Origin: a virus
Reading direction: 5' to 3' (one strand)
Virus record (IMG/VR): IMGVR_UViG_3300006917_000077
Location: 1 to 35,289 of that record
DNA: 35,289 nucleotides
Below, piece by piece: positions 24,223 through 31,568 of this stretch. Under the pieces are notes generated by a model. The model worked only from the letters and a program-made list of their open reading frames with translations. It ran no database searches and was not told the origin of the DNA. Every line of letters begins with the position of its first letter. The first letter of the stretch is position 1. Both the position numbers and the translations under genes were made by a program.

Positions 24223-25151
24223 AAAAATGGGGTTATTTCTTTAATAAGCTGCTCGCATCGATGACGATAGGTGTGGTGAGCCTTCGCATGATCAAAGCCT
24301 GCTCTGCGAATAACATCACGTTCAGCATCATGGCGAACAAAATAATCAATTTTTTCTTTGATACCCTCAAAGTCACCATATTGATAGGGGATAAAGTGTT
24401 TGTAAGGGGTAAACTCCTGTGCAAAACCAGGTATTTCAGGAAATAACAGAAAACCACCTCGTCCTATGGTCTCATACACACGGTTGGACCAGTAGTAGGG
24501 TGAAAATACTGAGTCGCCAATAACCACCTTTGCCGAGGCATAGAGTGTATTCAGCTGAGCGTTACGTATTTCCTTACCCTTACCTCCATACCAGGCAAAA
24601 TTGCGATCATACGTCTTCGTAAGCCAATCAAGTAACTTTCGTCTATGATCCCATCCAAACCATTCATCATGACAAGAGGTACCGACAAATACCACATCAT
24701 GTGCATACGCAGGATCAACCTTTGCAATATAGGCCTCAGGCTCATAAATGCCCTGTCTCAGCGTTATATGACGTTTTACGCCCAATGCAGCATATTCCTT
24801 GTCGTGTCCTCCATCAGTGGTAAATACAATATCAGCCTGGAATAGGGGATGTGTGTGTATTTGCCACTCTCTGCGGGTATTGATCGAGAGATCCCAAAAC
24901 CACCCCACCTTTAGACGCTTGTCTCTTTTAAGCATTGCTCGTATCTCACGATCTTCGCCATCACGAAACCAACCCTTTGAGAATAAGATCACATCATAAT
25001 CAGCCTGCAATTGAACTCGGACCGCATCCTCAGTCGCATGAGCAGTATTTACCCGCTTTACCATGTGACCCATCGACTCCAGCGTATTAGCAATATAGAC
25101 CTCAGTGTCATAAGGCTTTTCAAATACGCCAAAATAAAGGATTTTAAGCAT
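24219..25151 (-). CDS. CgeB-like glycosyltransferase (GT-B)
   Basis: 310 residues. A Rossmann-like start (MLKILYFGVFEKPYDTEVYI) and the donor half with WSNRVYETIGRGGFLLFPEI (about 222-241) match CgeB/GT4-related proteins from spore-coat and phage glycan clusters. The SNRVYE-G-GGF motif is their most conserved block. It overlaps the GT2-type gene by 8 nt and the ParB-methyltransferase gene by 4 nt, so it is co-translated. Confidence 0.85.
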   Translation of the reverse strand: MLKILYFGVFEKPYDTEVYIANTLESMGHMVKRVNTAHATEDAVRVQLQADYDVILFSKGWFRDGEDREIRAMLKRDKRLKVGWFWDLSINTRREWQIHTHPLFQADIVFTTDGGHDKEYAALGVKRHITLRQGIYEPEAYIAKVDPAYAHDVVFVGTSCHDEWFGWDHRRKLLDWLTKTYDRNFAWYGGKGKEIRNAQLNTLYASAKVVIGDSVFSPYYWSNRVYETIGRGGFLLFPEIPGFAQEFTPYKHFIPYQYGDFEGIKEKIDYFVRHDAERDVIRRAGFDHAKAHHTYRHRCEQLIKEITPFL

Positions 25152-26157
25152 GCTGCTTTGTTTTATGGCCTTTTAATGCGATCTCTGTTTTACCTTCCCA
25201 ACCACAAAGAGGGCACGTTGGAAGTTTTGGCGCAACAGGTGTCTCAATTTTTACTCCCAAGTCAACCTCTCCGATATAGTCAAACATCTTGCTGACATGA
25301 CCATCAACAAGGCAGGTGCGCTTTAATGTACTCTCAAGATCCGTCTCAGGTACATCAATAACGCGTCCATCTTTTACTCTTTTGACATAGTGAAATTTCA
25401 TAGGCGTTCCGTTTTGTTTAGTAAAGTAGGGTGTTGCTCGAGGTTGGCAATCGACGGCCAATCGTAACTGAGCGAGGAGTCCTGGGCCATCAAAGGGGCG
25501 CATTTCACATTCACGGTCAAGGTCATCGTAATAGACTCGATCTTTGTATTCGGCCTTTGGGTCGTACTTTTTATAACGATCTGCTTTACGTTTTCGGTCG
25601 CTGGCAAGCATAAGGCCGAAATGACTGAGGTAGAAAGGAGCGTGCCACCCATATTCGTATGCAAAAGCTGGAGCCAGTCCACAATGCAGTGGGGTGTTTT
25701 GGAAGGCGAGAGAGAACTGTGGTGCGTATTTGAAGAATCGGACGTTCCAGAATCGCTGGATGCCTGCTCCATGGGCGAAATGTTGCTCATCATTGTAGTG
25801 GTTAACCACCAAGAAGTAATACGCGATTTCACCTGTACAAGCCAAAGCTTCAGCTTCTTGACGAGTAAACGCTGGAGCAAAGGCTTCGTCAGAATCAATG
25901 GCAATAATCCAATCAGGGCAAAGAACCGCGACACGCGAGAGCAGGTCTTGTTTGATGCGGGGTTGATACTTACCCCATTCTCGGTTGTCTTCATACTGCC
26001 AAAAGCCATACGAACGTATCAAATCTTTAGTTTTGTCGTCAGCGTTATTTGTAGCGATAACCGCATCATCACATAGTCGTGCAAACTCTTGTAAAGAATG
26101 GTGAAGGTAGCGGTCAGCTTCTCCAGGGCCACACACCATGAAGCCAATGATACGCAT
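25144..26157 (-). CDS. GT2-type glycosyltransferase with C-terminal C2H2 finger
   Basis: 337 residues. It has a GT-A fold start with DSD at 88-90 (IIAIDSDEAF), the usual metal/nucleotide-sugar-binding aspartates, then NVRFFKYAPQ and HFGLMLASDR. Unusually, the last 23 residues carry two Cys and two His (C315, C318, H331, H336), spaced as in a C2H2 finger. It is the first gene of the cassette, 3 nt after the 112-aa head-region gene. Confidence 0.82.
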   Translation of the reverse strand: MRIIGFMVCGPGEADRYLHHSLQEFARLCDDAVIATNNADDKTKDLIRSYGFWQYEDNREWGKYQPRIKQDLLSRVAVLCPDWIIAIDSDEAFAPAFTRQEAEALACTGEIAYYFLVVNHYNDEQHFAHGAGIQRFWNVRFFKYAPQFSLAFQNTPLHCGLAPAFAYEYGWHAPFYLSHFGLMLASDRKRKADRYKKYDPKAEYKDRVYYDDLDRECEMRPFDGPGLLAQLRLAVDCQPRATPYFTKQNGTPMKFHYVKRVKDGRVIDVPETDLESTLKRTCLVDGHVSKMFDYIGEVDLGVKIETPVAPKLPTCPLCGWEGKTEIALKGHKTKQHA

Positions 26158-26160
26158 AGC

Positions 26161-26499
26161 TTATCGATTCATTGCCTGTCCCATTTTCTTCAAGAACGGA
26201 TCATTAGGGTTAGCAGGCTTGATGGTGCCATCACGCATACCTTTACGCATATCAGAGTCCATACGATCAGATAACTCACGCTGTACTTTCTCATTGACCA
26301 CCTGGTCATACTTTTTGACGGTCCCATTTTCAATGGTGCGAGCAGCACGCTCACGCAACTCACGGGAGAGCTTGGGATCGTTAGCCATGCGCTCCGTCAT
26401 TTGATACACCTCGTTAGGTACATTTTGTACCACATTACGAGCAAGAGGATCATATTTCTTGCCCATTTTCTCTAAACGATATCGTGTCTCTTTATCCAT
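26161..26499 (-). CDS. Hypothetical head-region protein, 112 aa
   Basis: A highly charged helical protein starting MDKETRYRLEKMGKK. It follows the 146-aa gene by 1 nt and precedes the glycan cassette. A role in head assembly is possible from position only. No family is recognised. Confidence 0.7.
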   Translation of the reverse strand: MDKETRYRLEKMGKKYDPLARNVVQNVPNEVYQMTERMANDPKLSRELRERAARTIENGTVKKYDQVVNEKVQRELSDRMDSDMRKGMRDGTIKPANPNDPFLKKMGQAMNR

Positions 26500-26500
26500 A

Positions 26501-26941
26501 TTAAATAGCGATACGACTTAGCATACTCTCCACTGACGAATTACGTTGACCTGTCACCGTCAGGTGATCGTTAGGCGGTAATGTCAGGTCTTTCTTTGCT
26601 TCCTCCAACTCAGCGGCACGCGCCGCATTTTGTGCAGCCAACGTATCTTTGATGAGTTTTTTAATAACCCCTTTGCGGCGTGACACTGCTGTCTTTTCCA
26701 AGATGGCGTACTGACGTGCTTGCTCAGCCATCATCATGTTGTAATACGTTTGACCAGTTGAAGTACCAAGATAGGTGAAACCAAATGTCACTGCCTTTTT
26801 GTATGTTGCGTACGCCTCTGATGCTTCACACGAAAACACCATCCCATCACGGCGTTGGAAAAAATAAACCCGTTTAGGTAGTTCAATGTTACCCACGATT
26901 ATCTCATCGGTGAGAGGTGCGGGACCTGCTGGCATATTCAT
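26501..26941 (-). CDS. Hypothetical head-region protein, 146 aa
   Basis: Starts MNMPAGPAPL. A longer frame to 27001 would run through the capsid-end hairpins and is rejected. An AAAGGAAA ribosome site, weak but present, lies 8 nt before the ATG. The N-terminal half looks like a small beta domain (VYFFQRRDGMVFSCEAS); the rest is helical and basic. It may be a head-completion or decoration protein, but the family is unknown. Confidence 0.72.
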   Translation of the reverse strand: MNMPAGPAPLTDEIIVGNIELPKRVYFFQRRDGMVFSCEASEAYATYKKAVTFGFTYLGTSTGQTYYNMMMAEQARQYAILEKTAVSRRKGVIKKLIKDTLAAQNAARAAELEEAKKDLTLPPNDHLTVTGQRNSSVESMLSRIAI

Positions 26942-26959
26942 AAGATTGTTTCCTTTATG

Positions 26960-27023
26960 TTGCTCACCCCTCCCATAAAGGTAGGAAGGGCGAGCAAACA
27001 ATCCTTGCAGCGTAGAGCGCTGC
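26960..27023 (-). promoter_or_regulatory. Two tandem RNA hairpins after the capsid gene
   Basis: Minus-strand hairpin A (27023-27018/27012-27007) pairs GCAGCG with CGCTGC around a 5-nt loop. Hairpin B (26997-26984 with 26974-26960) has a 13-bp interrupted stem (TTGCTC/GAGCAA plus CCCTTCC/GGGAGGG). No T run follows, so they are not typical terminators. They may protect the capsid mRNA end or lower read-through. Confidence 0.6.
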
Positions 27024-27029
27024 TATCGA

Positions 27030-27968
27030 CTATGAGCCGATGAAGGATGACGAACCATTGACCACAACACCAGCAGCGTCACGGAGTTCTGCAACACCAT
27101 AGATGATGTCAGAAACCGTAAGCATACCGAGGTTTTGGATAAGGTTATCAGCCTGTACACGAACCTTTGATCCTCCAGGAGTCTGTACGGCAAAACCGAG
27201 ACATGACTTGTGGAGTAAGAGGTTACGGTAGGTCTGAAGACCTGACACAACGTTAGTGGTCTGGAAGATTGGAATACCGTAGAGGTGACCAATCAAACCA
27301 CGTGAGACATCCATAGGTCCGAAGTTACCCTCACGGATAAATGACTGACCGAATACAGACGTACCACCAACAGCCTGGCTCATATCGTAGTACTTTGCGA
27401 TTGCAGCGAGCTGCACCCAGAAAATATACGGATGGATGAACCATGCACACTCACGAATGTCGAAGTTGGCAGACATGAGCTTGTTGATAGCAACACGTAC
27501 TTCAGAGTCATTCAACACAGTTGCGGTATCACCCGAGCTGTTAGTTGAAAGACCTGACCACAATGCAGCGATGTCAGCTTCAAGAGCGCTGGCAAGGATG
27601 CCAGCAGTCTTGCGTGCATATACTGCGTTGAAGTCATAGCTGCGTGAAAGCTGAGCCTTGTCCTTATCACCGATAATGTGCGCAATATACTTGTGCGTAT
27701 TAACGGTAAGGGTGGTATCAACTTGTGCAGGACCAGCGGTCGTAACTTCTGCACCTTGTGTTGACTGCGTTTGAGCAGAGAACGTGTTGGTGTAGATGTC
27801 AGGAACGTGGAAGATATCACCACCATTCTGAGCAAATGGACTCAAGTCAGTGATGAAGTTTGCGAAGACTGTTTTTGCAAACAGTTCTTCATTGATGATC
27901 GGAGTCCAGACTTCTGGTACGAAGGCTGCAACGTCCGATGCAATGAAAGGATCTGATGTAACTGCCAT
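27030..27968 (-). CDS. Major capsid protein, 312 aa
   Basis: The main head shell subunit. Size, position after the scaffold gene and composition fit HK97-fold capsid proteins: WTPIINEELFAKTVFANFIT at the start, an E-loop-like middle, ARKTAGILASALEADIAALW as the long spine helix, and NNAV-like strands ending VYGVAEL-type (here IIYGVAELRDA). No maturation-cleavage site is visible and there is no separate protease gene, suggesting a scaffold-driven, uncleaved capsid. The leader has no ribosome site despite the need for high expression. Confidence 0.88.
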   Translation of the reverse strand: MAVTSDPFIASDVAAFVPEVWTPIINEELFAKTVFANFITDLSPFAQNGGDIFHVPDIYTNTFSAQTQSTQGAEVTTAGPAQVDTTLTVNTHKYIAHIIGDKDKAQLSRSYDFNAVYARKTAGILASALEADIAALWSGLSTNSSGDTATVLNDSEVRVAINKLMSANFDIRECAWFIHPYIFWVQLAAIAKYYDMSQAVGGTSVFGQSFIREGNFGPMDVSRGLIGHLYGIPIFQTTNVVSGLQTYRNLLLHKSCLGFAVQTPGGSKVRVQADNLIQNLGMLTVSDIIYGVAELRDAAGVVVNGSSSFIGS

Positions 27969-27988
27969 ACGAGGCTAGTGGCGGGAAG

Positions 27989-28525
27989 TTATTCACTATC
28001 ACCGCGTGTGTTACCCCTTGCAACGCGATCATTGAAGGCCTCTCGGCGTTCAGCGTCGGTTTTCAGTTCACTATATTGCTTTCCCTTGTAAGAGATAGCA
28101 GCAGAGCGTCCTGTAGGGGTTGGGACGGCACTTTCTGCTTTTGCTTTCCTACGCATTGCTTCAATACCCTCCTTAACGATGGGATTCTTCAAGAGCTGTG
28201 AGATGGGAACCTTAAAGGATGATGCCTGCTCGTGCAGGTCAAGAATCTCTTTGTCGGTATATCCCTGTGATCGCAACTCGACGACTTCCCTCGTGTTAAG
28301 GTCCGATAGTGGAGCTTTTGTTTCAGGTGCAGCAGCAAGCGCTGACTGTCCCTTAAGTGATTTAAGTTCAATCTCGGCTTTTTTGGCTCGTGCAAACAAG
28401 CGCTTGTTAGCCTCTGCCAATTCTTCTGGCGATTGAGATCCGTCATCTTTCGGTGCAAGTGTCTCAATATCACTCGCGTCGTCCTGTTGTGAAGAGGCAG
28501 GCAACTCTTTTTTTTCTTCTTCCAT
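27989..28525 (-). CDS. Scaffolding protein, 178 aa
   Basis: Acidic start (MEEEKKELPASSQQDD), a coiled-coil middle (ELAEANKRLFARAKKAEIEL) and a basic end, in the place just before the capsid gene. This composition and position are typical of phage head scaffolds, which guide capsid subunits and then leave. No protease motif is seen. The start is preceded by an unusual structured leader. Confidence 0.82.
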   Translation of the reverse strand: MEEEKKELPASSQQDDASDIETLAPKDDGSQSPEELAEANKRLFARAKKAEIELKSLKGQSALAAAPETKAPLSDLNTREVVELRSQGYTDKEILDLHEQASSFKVPISQLLKNPIVKEGIEAMRRKAKAESAVPTPTGRSAAISYKGKQYSELKTDAERREAFNDRVARGNTRGDSE

Positions 28526-28618
28526 AGGGTTAAGAGCCTAGGCTCAATGCTTTAAGGGTTAGCTCCCAATGCTTTGCAGCAGGTCAGCTCAGAGTTTTCA
28601 CTCGGGAGCCAACCTGCT
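28526..28618 (-). ncRNA. Structured leader RNA before the scaffold gene
   Basis: On the minus strand a long hairpin runs from 28618 to 28578. It has AGCAGGT/ACCTGCT, then GCTC/GAGC, then GAGT/ACTC capped by a GAAA tetraloop (28599-28596), with small internal loops. It is followed by two related units (28575-28555 and 28553-28526) sharing AAAGCATTG and TAACCCT; the second holds the 12-bp palindrome GAGCCTAGGCTC (28545-28534). It fills the whole 98-bp gap. It may regulate scaffold or capsid translation. Confidence 0.5.
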
Positions 28619-28623
28619 AGAAA

Positions 28624-28878
28624 TCATTCCATGTCAGCACCTGACATATTGATATGGGCGTCTTCTTTCGCCCATCCGCGTAATGGTGCAATGATGTCAC
28701 GCTCAATTAATGTTACTGCATCACGACGCACGTCATAACTCAAATCAGAACGGACATTACGTACATCTGCATGGAACTGCACGAACTCCTCAAGCCACTC
28801 AATCAATGCTTGCCCCGCTACCGAACGAGCAATAGTACGCAGCCGTTTTAACTTTAATTCTTTTGATGAGAGTGCCAT
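28624..28878 (-). CDS. Hypothetical protein, 84 aa
   Basis: Starts MALSSKELKLKRLR (another ATG two codons upstream is possible). Helical and charged, ending HINMSGADME. It lies between terminase and scaffold, a place often used by small head or packaging factors. No family is recognised. Confidence 0.65.
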   Translation of the reverse strand: MALSSKELKLKRLRTIARSVAGQALIEWLEEFVQFHADVRNVRSDLSYDVRRDAVTLIERDIIAPLRGWAKEDAHINMSGADME

Positions 28879-28896
28879 ATACAAAAAATGCTATCA

Positions 28897-29055
28897 CTAA
28901 ATGTCGTTGATTACAATCTTTTGTTCACGTACCACAATGAAATAATCAGGACGGCCATTCTGATCCTTCTTTATTTGAATATACTCAAACGGCCTCAACT
29001 CACGTAACAACTCAATGACACGCGCTTCGGCTTTTGAAATATCATTCAGAATCAT
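28897..29055 (-). CDS. Hypothetical protein, 52 aa
   Basis: A short complete frame starting MILNDISKAEARVIELLREL and ending in strand-like repeats (IQIKKDQNG, FIVVREQKIVIND), suggesting a small alpha/beta protein. It overlaps the large terminase end by 14 nt and precedes the 84-aa gene by 18 nt. Without it the gap has no explanation. Function unknown. Confidence 0.6.
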   Translation of the reverse strand: MILNDISKAEARVIELLRELRPFEYIQIKKDQNGRPDYFIVVREQKIVINDI

Positions 29056-30367
29056 ACCCTGTTTTTTTTATAAGAGTTTTAGTACTTAGCATTGCCGAAG
29101 CACGGGATGGGATAGCACCAAGCTTTGTGCCAACATCCCACCATGCAAGCGCGAGAGACATAACACAGTCATCATGATACCCCTCAGGCGCACCGTAACG
29201 AATAAGACCAGACTTCGTAACTTCATATCCAAAGAGGTTCAATTCCTCAATAAGTTCAGGTATCTCAGGTATCTGTAGCTTGCGTTGTTCTATGCCAATC
29301 GCCAAGTTGGTGACAAGGTTTGATTTTGTAGCAGACGTAAACATCACAGGTTCAATGAACATACCGCGTGCATCCAGATCATCAATGATCGGCTGGCCCA
29401 CTCCTGTAGCGTCAACCTTTGCTCTCCCTTTACCATGACGACGATACAAAGCTTCGATGCGTGCTTTCTGTAAATTGTAGTCAATCTGGTTATAACGATC
29501 AAATACTTCCAAGCGATGATTGTAGCGGTTGATACCCGATACCACTGTCCAGTCCACCAACTTTGCAAGGTCAATCCCCCATTCATACGTTGCTATCTTA
29601 TCTGATCCTCTATTCTCCTGCGGCTCAAGATAGGGACCAAAGATAATATCTTGTATACCCCTAAATACCACTCCTCCATCATCAGACTCGCGACACATAA
29701 ACTCCTGATCAAAGCCTGCCTGGGTCATGGTTGAGCGCGCTTGTGCAATCTGCTCCGTACCCAAGATACCTGACGACTCCACATCCAACGTCATGCAAAA
29801 GAAATTAGGATCACCCGCATTCATACGACGTTCAAAATCAGCATAGATATCACGCCAATACTTACCTGTAGGCTTAGGCGTTCCGATAATCCATACCCAC
29901 ATATCAGGATTAGCCATCGCAATAGGCAGGATAATCTCGTTCCATACCGCAGGCTTCATCATGTACGCTTCGTCTAAAATAACGCCCTTAGGGTTAGGAC
30001 CACGCAGAGAGTCAGGCTTGTCAGCACCTTTGACCACCATTGATGAACCATAGAGGAAATCCACCAGTAACTCGGAATCATTCTTTTTGACCACAATCTC
30101 ACCAGGTAGGTATTTGGAAAGCATTTCTGGATCACGCCAGACAATCTCCTTACCTTGGGAGTACGTAGGGGCAACATACCAGTACACGCCTGGCTTCTTT
30201 TGTGAGCCGCCATACACCGCCTGCTGGATAAGATGGTTGATAGACAACGCAGATTTACCCGCCTTGCGATGGATCTTCAAAAACTTGAACCTCGATGGGT
30301 TCTGGAGCACCTTCAACTGGTACGGCCTCACTTGGGGGTCGAAGTTGTACGGTATTTGGATCGCCAT
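29042..30367 (-). CDS. Terminase large subunit
   Basis: The packaging motor and DNA-cutting enzyme. Counted from the ATG at 30367: ATPase Walker A-like HRKAGKS (33-39), Walker B VILDE (129-133), motor motif IIGTPKP (about 165-171). The C-terminal RNase H-like nuclease starts at GIDLAKLVDW, followed by VDATGVGQ and the final HDDCVMSLALA aspartates. At 441 aa it is of normal size. The start overlaps the small terminase gene by about 113 nt, unusually long, but the N-terminal motif VRPYQLKVLQN requires it. Confidence 0.93.
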   Translation of the reverse strand: MAIQIPYNFDPQVRPYQLKVLQNPSRFKFLKIHRKAGKSALSINHLIQQAVYGGSQKKPGVYWYVAPTYSQGKEIVWRDPEMLSKYLPGEIVVKKNDSELLVDFLYGSSMVVKGADKPDSLRGPNPKGVILDEAYMMKPAVWNEIILPIAMANPDMWVWIIGTPKPTGKYWRDIYADFERRMNAGDPNFFCMTLDVESSGILGTEQIAQARSTMTQAGFDQEFMCRESDDGGVVFRGIQDIIFGPYLEPQENRGSDKIATYEWGIDLAKLVDWTVVSGINRYNHRLEVFDRYNQIDYNLQKARIEALYRRHGKGRAKVDATGVGQPIIDDLDARGMFIEPVMFTSATKSNLVTNLAIGIEQRKLQIPEIPELIEELNLFGYEVTKSGLIRYGAPEGYHDDCVMSLALAWWDVGTKLGAIPSRASAMLSTKTLIKKTGYDSE

Positions 30368-30701
30368 TGTGAAATAATAAGATATTAACAGTACCAGGCT
30401 CACCTAACAGGGGAGTAGCACCAAACTCATCCTTTCGTTTCTTTTCAAGATACCACTTAGCATGGTTAGGATCATCCAAAGACTTCACTACCGCCCTGCG
30501 AGCCTTTAAAATAGGCCTTTCTTTCAATAAACGCTTCCTCTCCAGGAATCCTGGATTTGCATTTTGATAGTTATAGAGCGTGGAAGTACCAATATCCGCG
30601 TAAACACACGCTTCTGTATCAGAGCAGCCTATCGCAAAAGCCTCCTCTAATTTGTGGAGTACCGCGTCGTCAATAAGGGGCGGTCTACCTACATCTGCCA
30701 T
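30255..30701 (-). CDS. Terminase small subunit
   Basis: 148 residues. The N-terminal helix-turn-helix (about 20-50) contains AFAIGCSDTEACVYADIGTS and TLYNYQ, the DNA-recognition part of small terminases that marks the packaging site. Basic helices (KARRAVVKSLDDPNHAKWYL) follow, then a Pro/Glu-rich end. It directly precedes the large subunit and overlaps it in another frame. Confidence 0.88.
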   Translation of the reverse strand: MADVGRPPLIDDAVLHKLEEAFAIGCSDTEACVYADIGTSTLYNYQNANPGFLERKRLLKERPILKARRAVVKSLDDPNHAKWYLEKKRKDEFGATPLLGEPGTVNILLFHNGDPNTVQLRPPSEAVPVEGAPEPIEVQVFEDPSQGG

Positions 30702-30702
30702 A

Positions 30703-31371
30703 TTAGCTTATTTTTACGGCCTTTTGACCTGTATAATCCTCCCAGCGTTTGATTATGACATCAACATATTTGGGGTCCAGCTCTACGCCATAGCATACAC
30801 GGCCTGTCTTCTCACACGCAATGAGTGTAGAACCAGAGCCAAGGAATGAATCCAGTACGATATTACCAGGAAGGGATGAGTTAGTGATAGCACGCGTCAT
30901 GAGCGCAACAGGCTTCATAGTGGGGTGCTCTTTATTTTTTGACGGTTTGTCAACTTCCCAGATGTCAGTTTCTATGCCGCCCTCTTCAATCTTGAGCCAG
31001 GACGTACCATCAACGTCTTCGCGCAGTGTTTCCTTTACCACATCACCCAGGTTACGCCTGCCAGACCAGTAATGAGAGGAACCTTCAAACCAGCCATAGA
31101 GAATAGGCTCATATTGACGCTGGTAGTTAGCACGACCAATGGTAAACGTGTTTTTGACCCAGATAATGAAGGTAGACCAGTGACCACCACATTCTGTGAA
31201 AGCTTTTTGCAAGGTATGCAGCTCAGAGGATGACATTGCAATGTATACATCACCACGCACAAAGGGCTGGTTGAAACCAAACTCTTTTATGGACGCCGCG
31301 ATCTGGGCGATCTGCTTCTTGGGATGCTTCTTAGCGTTGCGCGGATAAGGGGTGATGTCATTGATATGCAT
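30703..31371 (-). pseudogene. ParB/DNA-methylase remnant lacking the catalytic motif
   Basis: Starts MHINDITPYPRNAKKHPKKQ, the head of a ParB-like domain, but after FGFNQPFV it jumps to GDVYIAMSSSELH, deep in a DNA adenine/cytosine-N4 methylase. The rest of ParB and the catalytic (D/N)PPY motif are missing. The SAM-binding end is intact (LDSFLGSGSTLIACE, ELDPKYVDVIIKRW). Comparable phage genes are about 1.2-1.3 kb; this is 669 bp and in frame, so it looks like an internal deletion. Catalysis should be lost; DNA or SAM binding could remain. Confidence 0.8.
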
Positions 31372-31382
31372 AGGGTGTTTCC

Positions 31383-31568
31383 ATACCACTCCCCCACTCA
31401 AAGTGAGGTGTCTCTCATTTCCCGATAAAACCAAGAAAAAGGGACATCCACAAGAGGGGAGGGGAGTGCGTTTATTGTATATTTAAAAGGTTTCTATGTT
31501 TTGGCATCTACCACTCCCCCACTGGGTTTTTGAGCAGATAATGACCCGTCTTCGTTAAGAGGGGAGTG
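31383..31568. repeat. Paired CACTCCCC/GGGGAGTG repeats around the methylase leader
   Basis: TACCACTCCCCCACT occurs at 31385-31398 (first base varies in context) and at 31509-31523. Each copy is paired with GGGGAGTG (31461-31468 and 31561-31568), giving two possible 8-bp stems with loops of 66 and 41 nt. The left copy lies in the leader of the methylase remnant, the right copy in the end of the dehydrogenase-like gene. It looks like a local duplication or RNA element. Confidence 0.5.

Noticed and set aside
26501-27001. Longer start of the 146-aa head-region protein
   Set aside because: It would translate through the capsid-end hairpins; the ATG at 26941 follows an AAAGGAAA site.
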